Assembly (NCBI GenBank): GCA_021160885.1
Contig: JAGHBR010000328.1
Coordinates: 1 to 5,140, forward strand
Reading direction: 5' to 3'
DNA length: 5,140 nucleotides
Source: Caldisericaceae bacterium
Lineage (GTDB): Bacteria > Calditrichota > Calditrichia > Calditrichales > Calditrichaceae
The notes under the pieces are model-generated. The model did no database searches. It was not told where the DNA came from and saw only the letters and a program-made list of their open reading frames with translations. Each line of letters starts with the position of its first letter. Position 1 is the first letter of the stretch. Both the position numbers and the translations under genes were made by a program. Shown here piece by piece: positions 1-5,140 of the stretch.

Positions 1-133
1 GGTGTGTACCAGCGGCAAGGTCCACCTTTTTTAAGACAAACCAAGAAGCATTGTCTTCCGTCCGTGTTAAATCATTCTGCTTGCTACAGGAAAACAGAAC
101 GAAAACTAAAAATAAAAAACTTAAAAATCGCAA
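1..133 (-). CDS. Partial lipoprotein of unknown function (5' end only)
   Basis: This is the N-terminal part of a gene that continues past the left edge; 44 codons are visible. Reading starts at a TTG (131-133) and gives a textbook lipoprotein signal peptide: Met-Arg, a hydrophobic stretch rich in Phe, Leu and Val, then a lipobox Leu-Phe-Ser-Cys with Cys16 as the predicted lipidated residue. The mature part begins SKQNDLTRTEDNASW and continues with ordinary soluble residues ending in a Gly-Thr-His at the edge. There is no ATG or GTG in frame between the M48 stop codon and the lipobox. A strong Shine-Dalgarno (AGGGGG, 139-144) lies 5 bases before the TTG. The gene follows the M48 protease by 9 bases, so it is probably co-transcribed and may act with it at the envelope. 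I do not recognise the family. The visible mature segment could be the start of a beta-sandwich domain, but that is a guess. An open frame on the opposite strand here looks like a shadow. Confidence 0.72.
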   Translation of the reverse strand, partial: MRFLSFLFLVFVLFSCSKQNDLTRTEDNASWFVLKKVDLAAGTH

Positions 134-138
134 AATTG

Positions 139-144
139 CCCCCT
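139..144 (-). promoter_or_regulatory. Ribosome binding site that decides the TTG start of the left-edge lipoprotein
   Basis: AGGGGG on the minus strand, 5 bases before the TTG codon at 131-133. Its first bases are the last two of the M48 TAG stop codon (143-145). A ribosome finishing M48 would therefore sit on this site, which suggests coupled translation. Confidence 0.55.
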
Positions 145-940
145 ACCTTTTGTAATATTTCATGGCTTCCGGTAAAATCTTTTTTAAATTTTTGATTCGC
201 GTTTCATCGGATGGATGGGTGCTTAAAAATTCCGGTGGTTTAGCGCCTTTGCTCATGCGGGCCATTCTTTGCCAAAACTTAATGGCCTCTTGTGGATTGT
301 AGCCTGCCATGGCCATAAAAATTAGCCCCAGATGATCAGCTTCACTTTCATGTAAACGGCTAAAAGGCAGCAAAACGCCTACCTGAGCCCCCAGACCAAA
401 CGCAGTCAAAAACAGATTACGCGTCAACTCTGGTTTGCTTTCCATCGCTTTACTCAAGGCCATGCCACCCAATTGCACCATTAATCCCTGGCTCATTCGC
501 TCATTGCCGTGTTCTGCCACAGCGTGGGCAATTTCATGACCAAGCACCACAGCCAGTCCTACCTCATTTTTGGTGATGGGCAAAATTCCCGTGTAAACCA
601 CAACTTTTCCGCCGGGCATGCACCAGGCATTGACCTGTTCATCTTCGACCAGGTGAAACTCCCACTGATATCCGTTCAGCCGGTGAGATATGCCCTTTTC
701 TGCAAAATACTGTTCCACTGCTTTTTGAATCTTCCTGCCCACCCGTTCCACCATGCGCGCTTCCGGTGTACCGGTTATCACTTTGTGTTCTTTTAAAAAT
801 TGATCGTATTGCTGAAAACTCATACTTAAAATTTGAGGGGCCGGAATGATATTTAATTGTTTTCGGCCGGTAATAGTCACCGTTGAACAAGCCAATAGAA
901 TTGAAAGAAGAACTATTTTAAATAGATTTCTAATTTTCAT
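143..940 (-). CDS. M48 family zinc metalloprotease, lipoprotein (LoiP/YggG-like)
   Basis: Probable envelope zinc endopeptidase of the M48 family, which degrades misfolded outer-membrane or periplasmic proteins in better-known members such as E. coli LoiP and BepA. From the chosen ATG (938-940) the protein has 265 residues. Residues 1-18 form a lipoprotein signal with lipobox Leu-Leu-Ala-Cys18, followed by Ser, compatible with outer-membrane sorting. The substrate-strand motif NAWCMPGG is at 104-111. The zinc site HEIAH is at 135-139 (His135, His139, catalytic Glu136), and the third ligand is probably Glu198 in ESEAD, with Asp202 conserved. There are no TPR repeats after the protease domain, so it is LoiP-sized rather than BepA-sized. 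An in-frame ATG at 950-952 would add four residues (269 in total) but has no Shine-Dalgarno. The chosen ATG has GGGAAG 4 bases upstream and gives a more normal signal peptide. It probably shares an operon with the lipoprotein that follows. Family assignment is secure; the substrate is unknown. Confidence 0.93.
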   Translation of the reverse strand: MKIRNLFKIVLLSILLACSTVTITGRKQLNIIPAPQILSMSFQQYDQFLKEHKVITGTPEARMVERVGRKIQKAVEQYFAEKGISHRLNGYQWEFHLVEDEQVNAWCMPGGKVVVYTGILPITKNEVGLAVVLGHEIAHAVAEHGNERMSQGLMVQLGGMALSKAMESKPELTRNLFLTAFGLGAQVGVLLPFSRLHESEADHLGLIFMAMAGYNPQEAIKFWQRMARMSKGAKPPEFLSTHPSDETRIKNLKKILPEAMKYYKR

Positions 941-944
941 CGTT

Positions 945-950
945 CTTCCC
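945..950 (-). promoter_or_regulatory. Ribosome binding site favouring the downstream M48 start
   Basis: GGGAAG on the minus strand, 4 bases before the ATG at 938-940. The alternative in-frame ATG at 950-952 is preceded only by AT-rich sequence (TAAAATAG) with no purine-rich site, so the downstream start is preferred. The spacing is short, which keeps confidence moderate. Confidence 0.45.
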
Positions 951-1024
951 ATCTATTTTATTTAATCAAATATTAAATGAGATGAGCAATAAATGCAAAT
1001 TTTAACCGTCAATATTTTTTTCAA

Positions 1025-1043
1025 GTAAAGCGTAATCTTTACG
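1025..1043. repeat. Nested inverted repeat, possible operator
   Basis: Two overlapping palindromes occupy this 19-base stretch: GTAAAG (1025-1030) pairs with CTTTAC (1037-1042), and CGTAA (1031-1035) pairs with TTACG (1039-1043). It covers the place where the -35 element of the HDOD promoter would lie, given the -10 at 1053-1058. A regulator binding site is plausible. The arms are short, so chance occurrence in AT-rich DNA cannot be excluded. Confidence 0.35.
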
Positions 1044-1052
1044 ATTAATACA

Positions 1053-1058
1053 TATTAT
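1053..1058 (+). promoter_or_regulatory. Candidate -10 box for the HDOD gene
   Basis: TATTAT matches five of six positions of the sigma-70 -10 consensus. A start about 7 bases downstream (near 1065) would leave a short leader containing the AGGGA ribosome binding site at 1071-1075. No good -35 is present, so the promoter may be weak or need an activator. Confidence 0.35.
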
Positions 1059-1078
1059 TAATTAAACATCAGGGAAAA

Positions 1079-2092
1079 ATGGAAACAACAAGAATTAAAA
1101 ACAAACGCTTAAAAAAATATCTGGAAAATGCAGATCACCTGCCTTCATTGCCTACGGTCTGTACAAAAATCATCCAGATAACTTCAAACCCCGATTTTGA
1201 ATTAAAAGACCTGGCTAATATCATCAAAGCTGATGCTGTTTTTACAAGTAAAATTTTAAGGATCGTCAATTCCGCTTATTTTAGTTTGCCCAATGAAGTA
1301 AAAAATATTGATCAGGCCATTTCAATGTTGGGGTCTGATTCCATTCGCAACCTGGCCATTACCTTTAGTCTTTTTGAAATTTTCCCAACCAATTCGGCCG
1401 ACCTTTACGAAACCCTGTTTAAAAAAGCGCTCTGTGCAGGAATTGTTTCCAATTTTATTTGTGAAATTGAACAGATTGCAGAAAAAGATGAACTCTTTTT
1501 AGCCGGCATGCTTCAACATATCGGCGCTTTTGTTCTAACCTACATAATTCCGGAAAATTACACTTCTATTAATGAAGAAGCACGCCGTAGAGGTTTGTCT
1601 GTTTTGTTTATTGAAAAGGCTGAATTGGGCATCACTCATCTTGAAGTAGGACTGTTAGTTGCACAAAAATGGCATCTTCCACAAATCGTCCCGGAAGTGA
1701 TTCGTTACCGTATTTTACGTGATCTTTACTTTTTTAAAGATAGCTCTCAAGAAATCAAACAAAAATTAGAAATTGCCCGTTTAGGCAGCATTGCTGCCGA
1801 TATCTATTTTGGTTTTCACAGGGCTTTTTCTATTGCCTTGTTTAAACAAAATCTAATAAACATCTCGGACCAGATGAACGATCAGGTTACCGAAGACCTG
1901 CTTTCTTCTGTGCCTCAATTAATGAAAAATATTTACGATCAATATGGATTCGATTTTACAGGCGGCATTAATTATGAAGACATTATTCGGCAGGCTGAGC
2001 AAGAGCTGATTCAGGTTTCTTATCGCAATGTTCGGACTTATTTCGAAATGAAAAAATTAAAAAATCAACTGGCTGATCAGCTTCAGCAATAG
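1079..2092 (+). CDS. HDOD domain signalling protein
   Basis: A 337-residue cytoplasmic protein built around an HDOD domain, a non-catalytic relative of the HD phosphohydrolase fold found in bacterial signal transduction. Visible family landmarks are the opening LPSLPTV (21-27), the region around KADAVFTSKILRIVNSAYFS (50-69), the AISMLG motif (80-85) and RNLA (90-93). LAGMLQHIG (141-149), ITHLEVG (185-191) and KWHLP (197-201) follow. Where metal-dependent HD enzymes have His-Asp, this protein has Gln146-His147, so no phosphohydrolase activity is expected. Residues from about 215 to 295 are helical and less conserved, and about 296-337 look like a charged helix or coiled coil. There is no receiver, GGDEF, EAL or kinase domain in the frame. 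The start has AGGGA 3 bases upstream, a tight spacing. It stands alone between a divergent and a convergent neighbour. The domain call is firm; the signal and partner are unknown. Confidence 0.9.
   Translation: METTRIKNKRLKKYLENADHLPSLPTVCTKIIQITSNPDFELKDLANIIKADAVFTSKILRIVNSAYFSLPNEVKNIDQAISMLGSDSIRNLAITFSLFEIFPTNSADLYETLFKKALCAGIVSNFICEIEQIAEKDELFLAGMLQHIGAFVLTYIIPENYTSINEEARRRGLSVLFIEKAELGITHLEVGLLVAQKWHLPQIVPEVIRYRILRDLYFFKDSSQEIKQKLEIARLGSIAADIYFGFHRAFSIALFKQNLINISDQMNDQVTEDLLSSVPQLMKNIYDQYGFDFTGGINYEDIIRQAEQELIQVSYRNVRTYFEMKKLKNQLADQLQQ
2051..2087 (-). terminator. Weak candidate terminator for the hemerythrin gene, inside the HDOD 3' end
   Basis: Read on the minus strand, a 5-bp stem GCTGA/TCAGC with a 6-base loop (2072-2087) is followed, after a 7-base gap, by two T-runs (TTTTTTAATTTTTT, 2051-2064). 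The stem is short and the gap is longer than in a standard intrinsic terminator. The T-runs are also the Lys codons of the HDOD protein's C-terminal helix. It is listed because no better terminator follows the hemerythrin gene. Confidence 0.2.
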
Positions 2093-2107
2093 CTAATAAT
2101 AGCAGAA

Positions 2108-2593
2108 TTATTTCTTTTCCCAGAATTTTGGTTCCCATACCACACAACCGGGCACATGAGCTTCTTTTAAGTCTTTTTCTATTTTTTCCAGAGCCGGCGT
2201 ACTAAAAGATTTTTCTATTTGAGGAAACAACATTCGTTCTTCAAAACGAACATGGTCAATCACTTTTTGAGCAATCATACCCATTAAACGCTTTAATTCA
2301 TTCTCGTCCGCTGTCGCTTCGATTTGTTCAACTAAATCGGTCATTTCCTGATGTTCCTGCAAAACCTGATTCCTCAAAGATTCCGGCACCTTTAGCCAAT
2401 CTTTAACTGAAAATACAATGGTCTCTTCCCGATTGAAGTGTGGGCTTAAATCATTTTCCCAGAGGTATTTTAAAAAATCAAGCAAAATGCCTTTTGGCGT
2501 TTGGTTTGCCAATCCTTTTTGTAACCGATTGGCATTAAGTAATGCCGAATGATGTTCCCAGGAAAGTGGAACAAGGTATTTGCTGCGTTTCAT
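2108..2593 (-). CDS. Hemerythrin-like HHE domain protein
   Basis: A 161-residue four-helix protein with the ligand pattern of hemerythrin/HHE cation-binding domains. These bind a non-heme diiron centre and serve in O2 binding or sensing, NO or oxidative stress responses, or iron handling. The expected ligands are His14/His15 (WEHHSALL), His52 and Glu56 (HFNREE), His81 (QEHQEM), and His114 with Glu118 (DHVRFEERMLFPQIE). The order H...HxxxE...H...HxxxE is complete, so an iron site should form. The C-terminal tail after residue 130 is short, ending in a Trp-rich stretch with one Cys (Cys150). There is no signal peptide, so it should be cytoplasmic, and no sensor or output domain is fused. The ATG has an excellent AGGAG site 6 bases upstream (2600-2604). 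An intrinsic terminator for the upstream S9 gene ends 3 bases before that site. The family is well supported; the role in this organism is not known. Confidence 0.9.
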   Translation of the reverse strand: MKRSKYLVPLSWEHHSALLNANRLQKGLANQTPKGILLDFLKYLWENDLSPHFNREETIVFSVKDWLKVPESLRNQVLQEHQEMTDLVEQIEATADENELKRLMGMIAQKVIDHVRFEERMLFPQIEKSFSTPALEKIEKDLKEAHVPGCVVWEPKFWEKK

Positions 2594-2607
2594 AATTTTC
2601 TCCTATT

Positions 2608-2645
2608 AAAAAAACCAGCCTCATCCACAATCCGGGGTGAGGCTG
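2608..2645 (-). terminator. Intrinsic terminator after the S9 peptidase gene
   Basis: On the minus strand the 8-bp arms CAGCCTCA and TGAGGCTG (2638-2645 and 2616-2623) are followed inside the stem by one A/C mismatch and two further G-C pairs, with an 8-base loop (2627-2634). One G and then seven Ts (2608-2614) come directly after the stem. It starts 13 bases past the S9 stop codon, the normal place for its terminator. The same stem read on the plus strand has a G-U pair instead of the mismatch but lacks a T-run, so it works best on the minus strand. Its T-run is 3 bases from the hemerythrin Shine-Dalgarno. Confidence 0.82.
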
Positions 2646-2658
2646 ATTCGTTAAAATT

Positions 2659-4584
2659 TTATTTTTCTGTTTGTTCCAAAACCCTACCGCCAATATGTTC
2701 GGCTAAAAACTTTTCCATGGCCCGGTAAAAATCAAACCGATTTTCTTCGTTCCTAAAGCCATGGCCTTCATTTTCTTTCACCAGGTACTCAACCTCAACT
2801 CCTCGCTTGCGCAATGCTTCAACCATTTGATCTGATTCCGCCTTGTTTACCCGTGGATCATTGGCGCCCTGAGCAATAAACAATGGAGCTTTGATCTTAT
2901 CCGCATGTAACACCGGAGAAGCCTCTGCCAACAACAGGCTGTCTTTCTTGGGATCGCCAACCATTTCGTGAAACATGTCAAGATATGGTTTCCAGTAGGG
3001 CGGGATGGTGTTCAGGAATGTAAAAAGATTGGAAACACCCACATAATCAACGCCGCAGGCGTACAGGTCAGGTGTAAAGGCCAGGCCTGCCAGTGTGGCG
3101 TAACCGCCATACGAACCTCCATAAATGGCAATCCGTTTGGGATCGGCAATGCCCTGTTCAATCAACCATTTTACGCCATCGGTAATATCGTCCTGCATCT
3201 TTTTGCCCCACTGCTTAAAGCTGATCTCCCAGAAATGCCGCCCGTAACCGGTAGACCCTCTGAAATTAATCTGTAGTACCGCGTAACCTCGATTGGCCAA
3301 AAATTGAACTTCGGGATTAAAGCCCCAAACATCTCTGGCCCAGGGACCGCCATGGGGATTTACTACCACCGGCAGGTTTTTAGGCTCAACTCCTTTAGGC
3401 AAGGTGAGATAACCATGAATGGTCAATCCATCCCGCGCTTTAAATGTTAGGGGCTGCATTTCGGCCATGTATTCCTCTTTTAGCCATGGACTGACATCGG
3501 TCAATTTGGTTAATTTTTTACTGGTTAAATCATAAAGATAGTAAGAACCGCGCGTCTTGTCGCTGTATGTCCGAACCAGACATTTATCTTCATTTTTGTT
3601 AAAGTCGACAACCAGAACCTGATAATCAGGTAATAATTGTTCCAGCTCAGTTTGAAGCTGACGCCGCTGGTCATCAAAAAAGACATAGCGCTGACGATCG
3701 GTAATGTAGGAAGCGCCGGTAACCACTTTTCGCTTTTTCGAATACATGACACCGGCTACATCAACTTCCGGATGTTTGTAAATGACTTCTGTTTCCCGCG
3801 CATTGGTTAAATCAAATTTTACCAGAGCCTCTTTATCCCTGTTTAAATTGGACTTGGCGTAAATGACATTGGAATCATCAAAACTGAAAAACAGCGGCTG
3901 CATGGTCTCTTTAAAACTGGTGGTCAAAATTACCTTAAAAGGACTCTTCTCATCCTTCCGGTAAAGCAGGCTAGTGTTAACACCGTCTGTTGTTGTGGCC
4001 AGGCGAATGTTGCCCTGCCAATCCGTAATCCATTGTGCAATGTTACCCGGGTTCTGGGCAATTATTTTCATTTCACCGGTGTTAATATTAATCCGGTAAG
4101 CGTCAAAAACGCGTGGATCACGTTTGTTCATTTGAATAATCATATAATCCGGATCATCTTCCAGATCATCAATAAGACCGACACGTACTTTTTCAAAAGG
4201 AGTCAGGACAGATGGATTGGTTCCATCAATATTAACCGCGTACAATTTAAAATTTTCGTCTCCGGCTTTATCCTGCACGTAAATAATGCGTTGATCATTG
4301 GCCCAGGCAAAACCGGCAATGTCCCGGTTCTCTGCACTGGTAATACGAGTAACCTTTTCCTCTCCGATTTTTTGAACATGCACATTCAACCGATTTTTCC
4401 AGGGTTGTAAAAAGGCAATGTAATCTCCGTTGGGCGAAAGTTTAAAACTGGTTTTAGTGGGATTCCTGAAAAAGTCTTCCATAGGGATTAAGGGCGGTAC
4501 TTTCTCTTTTTTTGCTAAGGTGCAAAAGGAAGTAAAGCCAACTATTAAAGCCATTAATAGGGCAAATGAAATAAACTTGCGCAT
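2659..4584 (-). CDS. Secreted S9 family (prolyl oligopeptidase-type) serine peptidase
   Basis: A 641-residue peptidase of family S9, most like the acylaminoacyl-peptidase/S9C group, which cleaves short peptides. Residues 1-24 form a Sec signal peptide with likely cleavage after Leu-Ala24, so it should act in the periplasm or outside. A Cys at 21 lies in Ser-Phe-Cys, a poor lipobox. Residues about 45-370 carry repeated beta-strand units typical of the seven-bladed propeller that gates the active site (for example SPNGDYIAF, 50-58). The alpha/beta-hydrolase domain follows from about 375: the oxyanion-region motif HGGPW (411-415), FRGSTGYG (441-448), nucleophile Ser491 in GGSYGG (489-494), Asp576 in GANDPRV (573-579) and His608 in EGHGF (606-610). 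All three catalytic residues are present and the length is normal. Its start lies one base past the NUDIX stop, with an AAAGGAG site inside the NUDIX 3' end, so the two are co-translated. The exact substrate cannot be read from sequence. Confidence 0.95.
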   Translation of the reverse strand: MRKFISFALLMALIVGFTSFCTLAKKEKVPPLIPMEDFFRNPTKTSFKLSPNGDYIAFLQPWKNRLNVHVQKIGEEKVTRITSAENRDIAGFAWANDQRIIYVQDKAGDENFKLYAVNIDGTNPSVLTPFEKVRVGLIDDLEDDPDYMIIQMNKRDPRVFDAYRININTGEMKIIAQNPGNIAQWITDWQGNIRLATTTDGVNTSLLYRKDEKSPFKVILTTSFKETMQPLFFSFDDSNVIYAKSNLNRDKEALVKFDLTNARETEVIYKHPEVDVAGVMYSKKRKVVTGASYITDRQRYVFFDDQRRQLQTELEQLLPDYQVLVVDFNKNEDKCLVRTYSDKTRGSYYLYDLTSKKLTKLTDVSPWLKEEYMAEMQPLTFKARDGLTIHGYLTLPKGVEPKNLPVVVNPHGGPWARDVWGFNPEVQFLANRGYAVLQINFRGSTGYGRHFWEISFKQWGKKMQDDITDGVKWLIEQGIADPKRIAIYGGSYGGYATLAGLAFTPDLYACGVDYVGVSNLFTFLNTIPPYWKPYLDMFHEMVGDPKKDSLLLAEASPVLHADKIKAPLFIAQGANDPRVNKAESDQMVEALRKRGVEVEYLVKENEGHGFRNEENRFDFYRAMEKFLAEHIGGRVLEQTEK

Positions 4585-4585
4585 A

Positions 4586-5017
4586 TTAAGCTCCTTTCCT
4601 GTAAAAATGTAATTTTTCTTTTAATAATTTTTTTGTATAGAGATTGATATCGAGGGATTTGATATCTTGCGGACTAAACCAGCCGACTTCAATAGCATCG
4701 TCGCCGGGGATGGCTGTTCCAGAAAGATAATCAGCTAAAAAATCTAGAATTACGTAATGAAAAAGAATCTGGCCATCAGCCCTACGCTCAATAACTTCAA
4801 AAGTGTAAATCAATTCGCCTACTTTAATGTTTATTCCGGTTTCTTCCAATATTTCACGTTGGCAGGCTTCTCTTAATGTTTCACCCAACTGAAGGCGCCC
4901 TCCGGGAATAGCCCATTGGTTTTTTGCCGGGGGATTTTTTCGTTTTACCAGCAGAATTTTATTGTCCTTAAAAACAACCGCGCCAACTCCGATTTGCGGG
5001 CATTGTTGAACTTTCAC
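4586..5017 (-). CDS. NUDIX hydrolase (MutT/ADP-ribose pyrophosphatase-like)
   Basis: A 143-residue cytoplasmic NUDIX enzyme, a Mg-dependent pyrophosphohydrolase of nucleoside diphosphates linked to another group. The NUDIX box is perfect at residues 40-62: Gly40, Glu46, Arg54-Glu55, Glu58-Glu59 and Gly61, matching Gx5Ex7REUxEExGU. The strand before it (VGAVVFKDNKILLVKRK, 11-27) and the WAIPGG motif (35-40) are typical. Substrate choice (ADP-ribose, NADH, oxidised nucleotide or other) cannot be called, as no specificity motif beyond the box is clear. The start is a GTG (5015-5017). No in-frame ATG lies near it; a stop codon is in frame 12 codons upstream, and no good Shine-Dalgarno precedes it, so initiation may be weak. 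The stop is 1 base from the S9 start, making a two-gene operon. Family certain; substrate open. Confidence 0.93.
   Translation of the reverse strand: MKVQQCPQIGVGAVVFKDNKILLVKRKNPPAKNQWAIPGGRLQLGETLREACQREILEETGINIKVGELIYTFEVIERRADGQILFHYVILDFLADYLSGTAIPGDDAIEVGWFSPQDIKSLDINLYTKKLLKEKLHFYRKGA
4591..4597 (-). promoter_or_regulatory. S9 ribosome binding site inside the NUDIX 3' end
   Basis: AAAGGAG on the minus strand, 6 bases before the S9 ATG (4582-4584). It forms part of the last NUDIX codons (Arg-Lys-Gly-Ala), and the NUDIX TAA stop (4586-4588) lies between it and the ATG. Ribosomes ending NUDIX can pass directly to S9, and the strong site also allows independent initiation. Confidence 0.75.
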
Positions 5018-5047
5018 CTTTTTAATCCATATTGGTTTTATCGATGT

Positions 5048-5076
5048 AATTTACAAATCTTTGCCCAACGACTCAA
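5048..5076 (-). promoter_or_regulatory. Candidate sigma-70-like promoter for the NUDIX-S9 operon
   Basis: On the minus strand TTGAGT (5071-5076) and TAAATT (5048-5053) are separated by 17 bases. Each matches four of six consensus positions. Transcription would start near 5041, giving a leader of about 24 bases before the GTG. The match is modest and the DNA is AT-rich, so it remains tentative. Confidence 0.35.
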
Positions 5077-5106
5077 TTTTACTACGGTAAAAATCCAAAA
5101 AAGTTG

Positions 5107-5130
5107 AAAAAAAATTGGCCGGTCTAATTT
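5107..5130 (-). terminator. Possible weak terminator of a gene beyond the right edge
   Basis: On the minus strand an imperfect stem with arms AAAATT and AATTTT (6 bp, then one mismatch and one G-C pair around a small loop) runs into a series of eight Ts (5107-5114). It lies upstream of the NUDIX promoter candidate, where a terminator for a preceding minus-strand gene would be expected. The stem is mostly A-T and may not be real. Confidence 0.22.
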
Positions 5131-5140
5131 TAATTAAAAC

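Larger units (their letters stand above)
953..1078. promoter_or_regulatory. Divergent promoter region between M48 and HDOD genes
   Basis: This 126-base, very AT-rich region separates two genes that point away from each other, so it should hold promoters for both. On the plus strand a -10-like TATTAT lies at 1053-1058, with no recognisable -35 about 17 bases upstream. On the minus strand a -35-like TTGACG lies at 1007-1012, but no convincing -10 follows at normal spacing. An inverted repeat sits at 1025-1043 and is listed separately. I see no coding sequence or RNA gene here. Confidence 0.6.

Noticed and set aside
1..32. Short hairpin AAGG/CCTT followed by six Ts as a terminator on the plus strand
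   Set aside because: The stem has only four pairs, and the sequence is coding on the minus strand (Lys-Lys-Val-Asp of the lipoprotein).
4..195. Plus-strand open frame of 63 codons at the left edge
   Set aside because: It opens with GTG, overlaps the M48 3' end and the minus-strand lipoprotein start, and its product is a low-complexity Lys/Asn-rich tail. The opposite strand has a signal peptide and a Shine-Dalgarno here.
509..796. Plus-strand open frame inside the M48 gene
   Set aside because: It is antisense to the zinc-site and preceding coding region; the product has no recognisable motif and the real M48 frame explains the sequence.
2072..2081. Perfect 10-base palindrome GCTGATCAGC as an operator
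   Set aside because: It lies in coding sequence at the HDOD 3' end, has no promoter near it, and such short palindromes are expected by chance.
2968..3276. Plus-strand open frame of about 100 codons inside the S9 gene
   Set aside because: It is antisense to the catalytic domain with intact Ser and neighbouring motifs; it looks like a shadow of the biased codon use there.
4033..4410. Plus-strand open frame of 125 codons inside the S9 propeller
   Set aside because: It is antisense to the propeller coding region, with no plausible ribosome binding context or motif.
1..5140. CRISPR array, defence system, transposon or prophage module
   Set aside because: There are no repeated spacers, transposase, integrase, nuclease or toxin-antitoxin motifs; all genes belong to ordinary chromosomal families.

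Overview
The window is AT-rich and gene-dense. It holds five complete protein genes and the 5' end of a sixth, with little intergenic space. Two genes encode clear lipoprotein signal peptides and one encodes a secreted peptidase, which points to a diderm (Gram-negative) bacterium. The mix of an S9C-type peptidase, an M48 lipoprotein protease, an HDOD protein and a stand-alone HHE hemerythrin would fit the Bacteroidota/Calditrichota/Ignavibacteria side of the tree. That placement is inference from gene content and style only. There is no rRNA, tRNA, CRISPR array, insertion sequence or phage gene, and I see no sign of a defence or mobile system.

Left region (1-952, minus strand): an M48 zinc metalloprotease lipoprotein of the LoiP/YggG type is followed after 9 bases by the start of a second lipoprotein gene. 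That second gene uses a TTG start and runs off the left edge. Its ribosome binding site overlaps the M48 stop codon, so the two are probably one operon with coupled translation.

Middle (953-2092): a 126-base divergent intergenic region carries a nested inverted repeat next to a good -10 box. It separates the M48 operon from a plus-strand gene for a 337-residue HDOD signalling protein. The HDOD gene converges on the next gene with only 15 bases between them.

Right region (2108-5017, minus strand): a NUDIX hydrolase (GTG start) and a secreted prolyl-oligopeptidase-family (S9) serine peptidase form a tightly coupled pair, with 1 base between stop and start. A strong intrinsic terminator follows the peptidase. 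A small HHE hemerythrin-like gene begins just after it, and the terminator's T-run lies 3 bases from the hemerythrin ribosome binding site. That arrangement raises the question of how the hemerythrin gene is transcribed.

The region looks like ordinary chromosomal housekeeping and stress or envelope functions: protein quality control and peptide degradation outside the cytoplasm, nucleotide-derivative clean-up, and a diiron O2/NO/Fe-type sensor or carrier. I found no convincing undescribed system. The best second-look items are the easily missed TTG-start lipoprotein at the left edge and the terminator placed directly before the hemerythrin gene.
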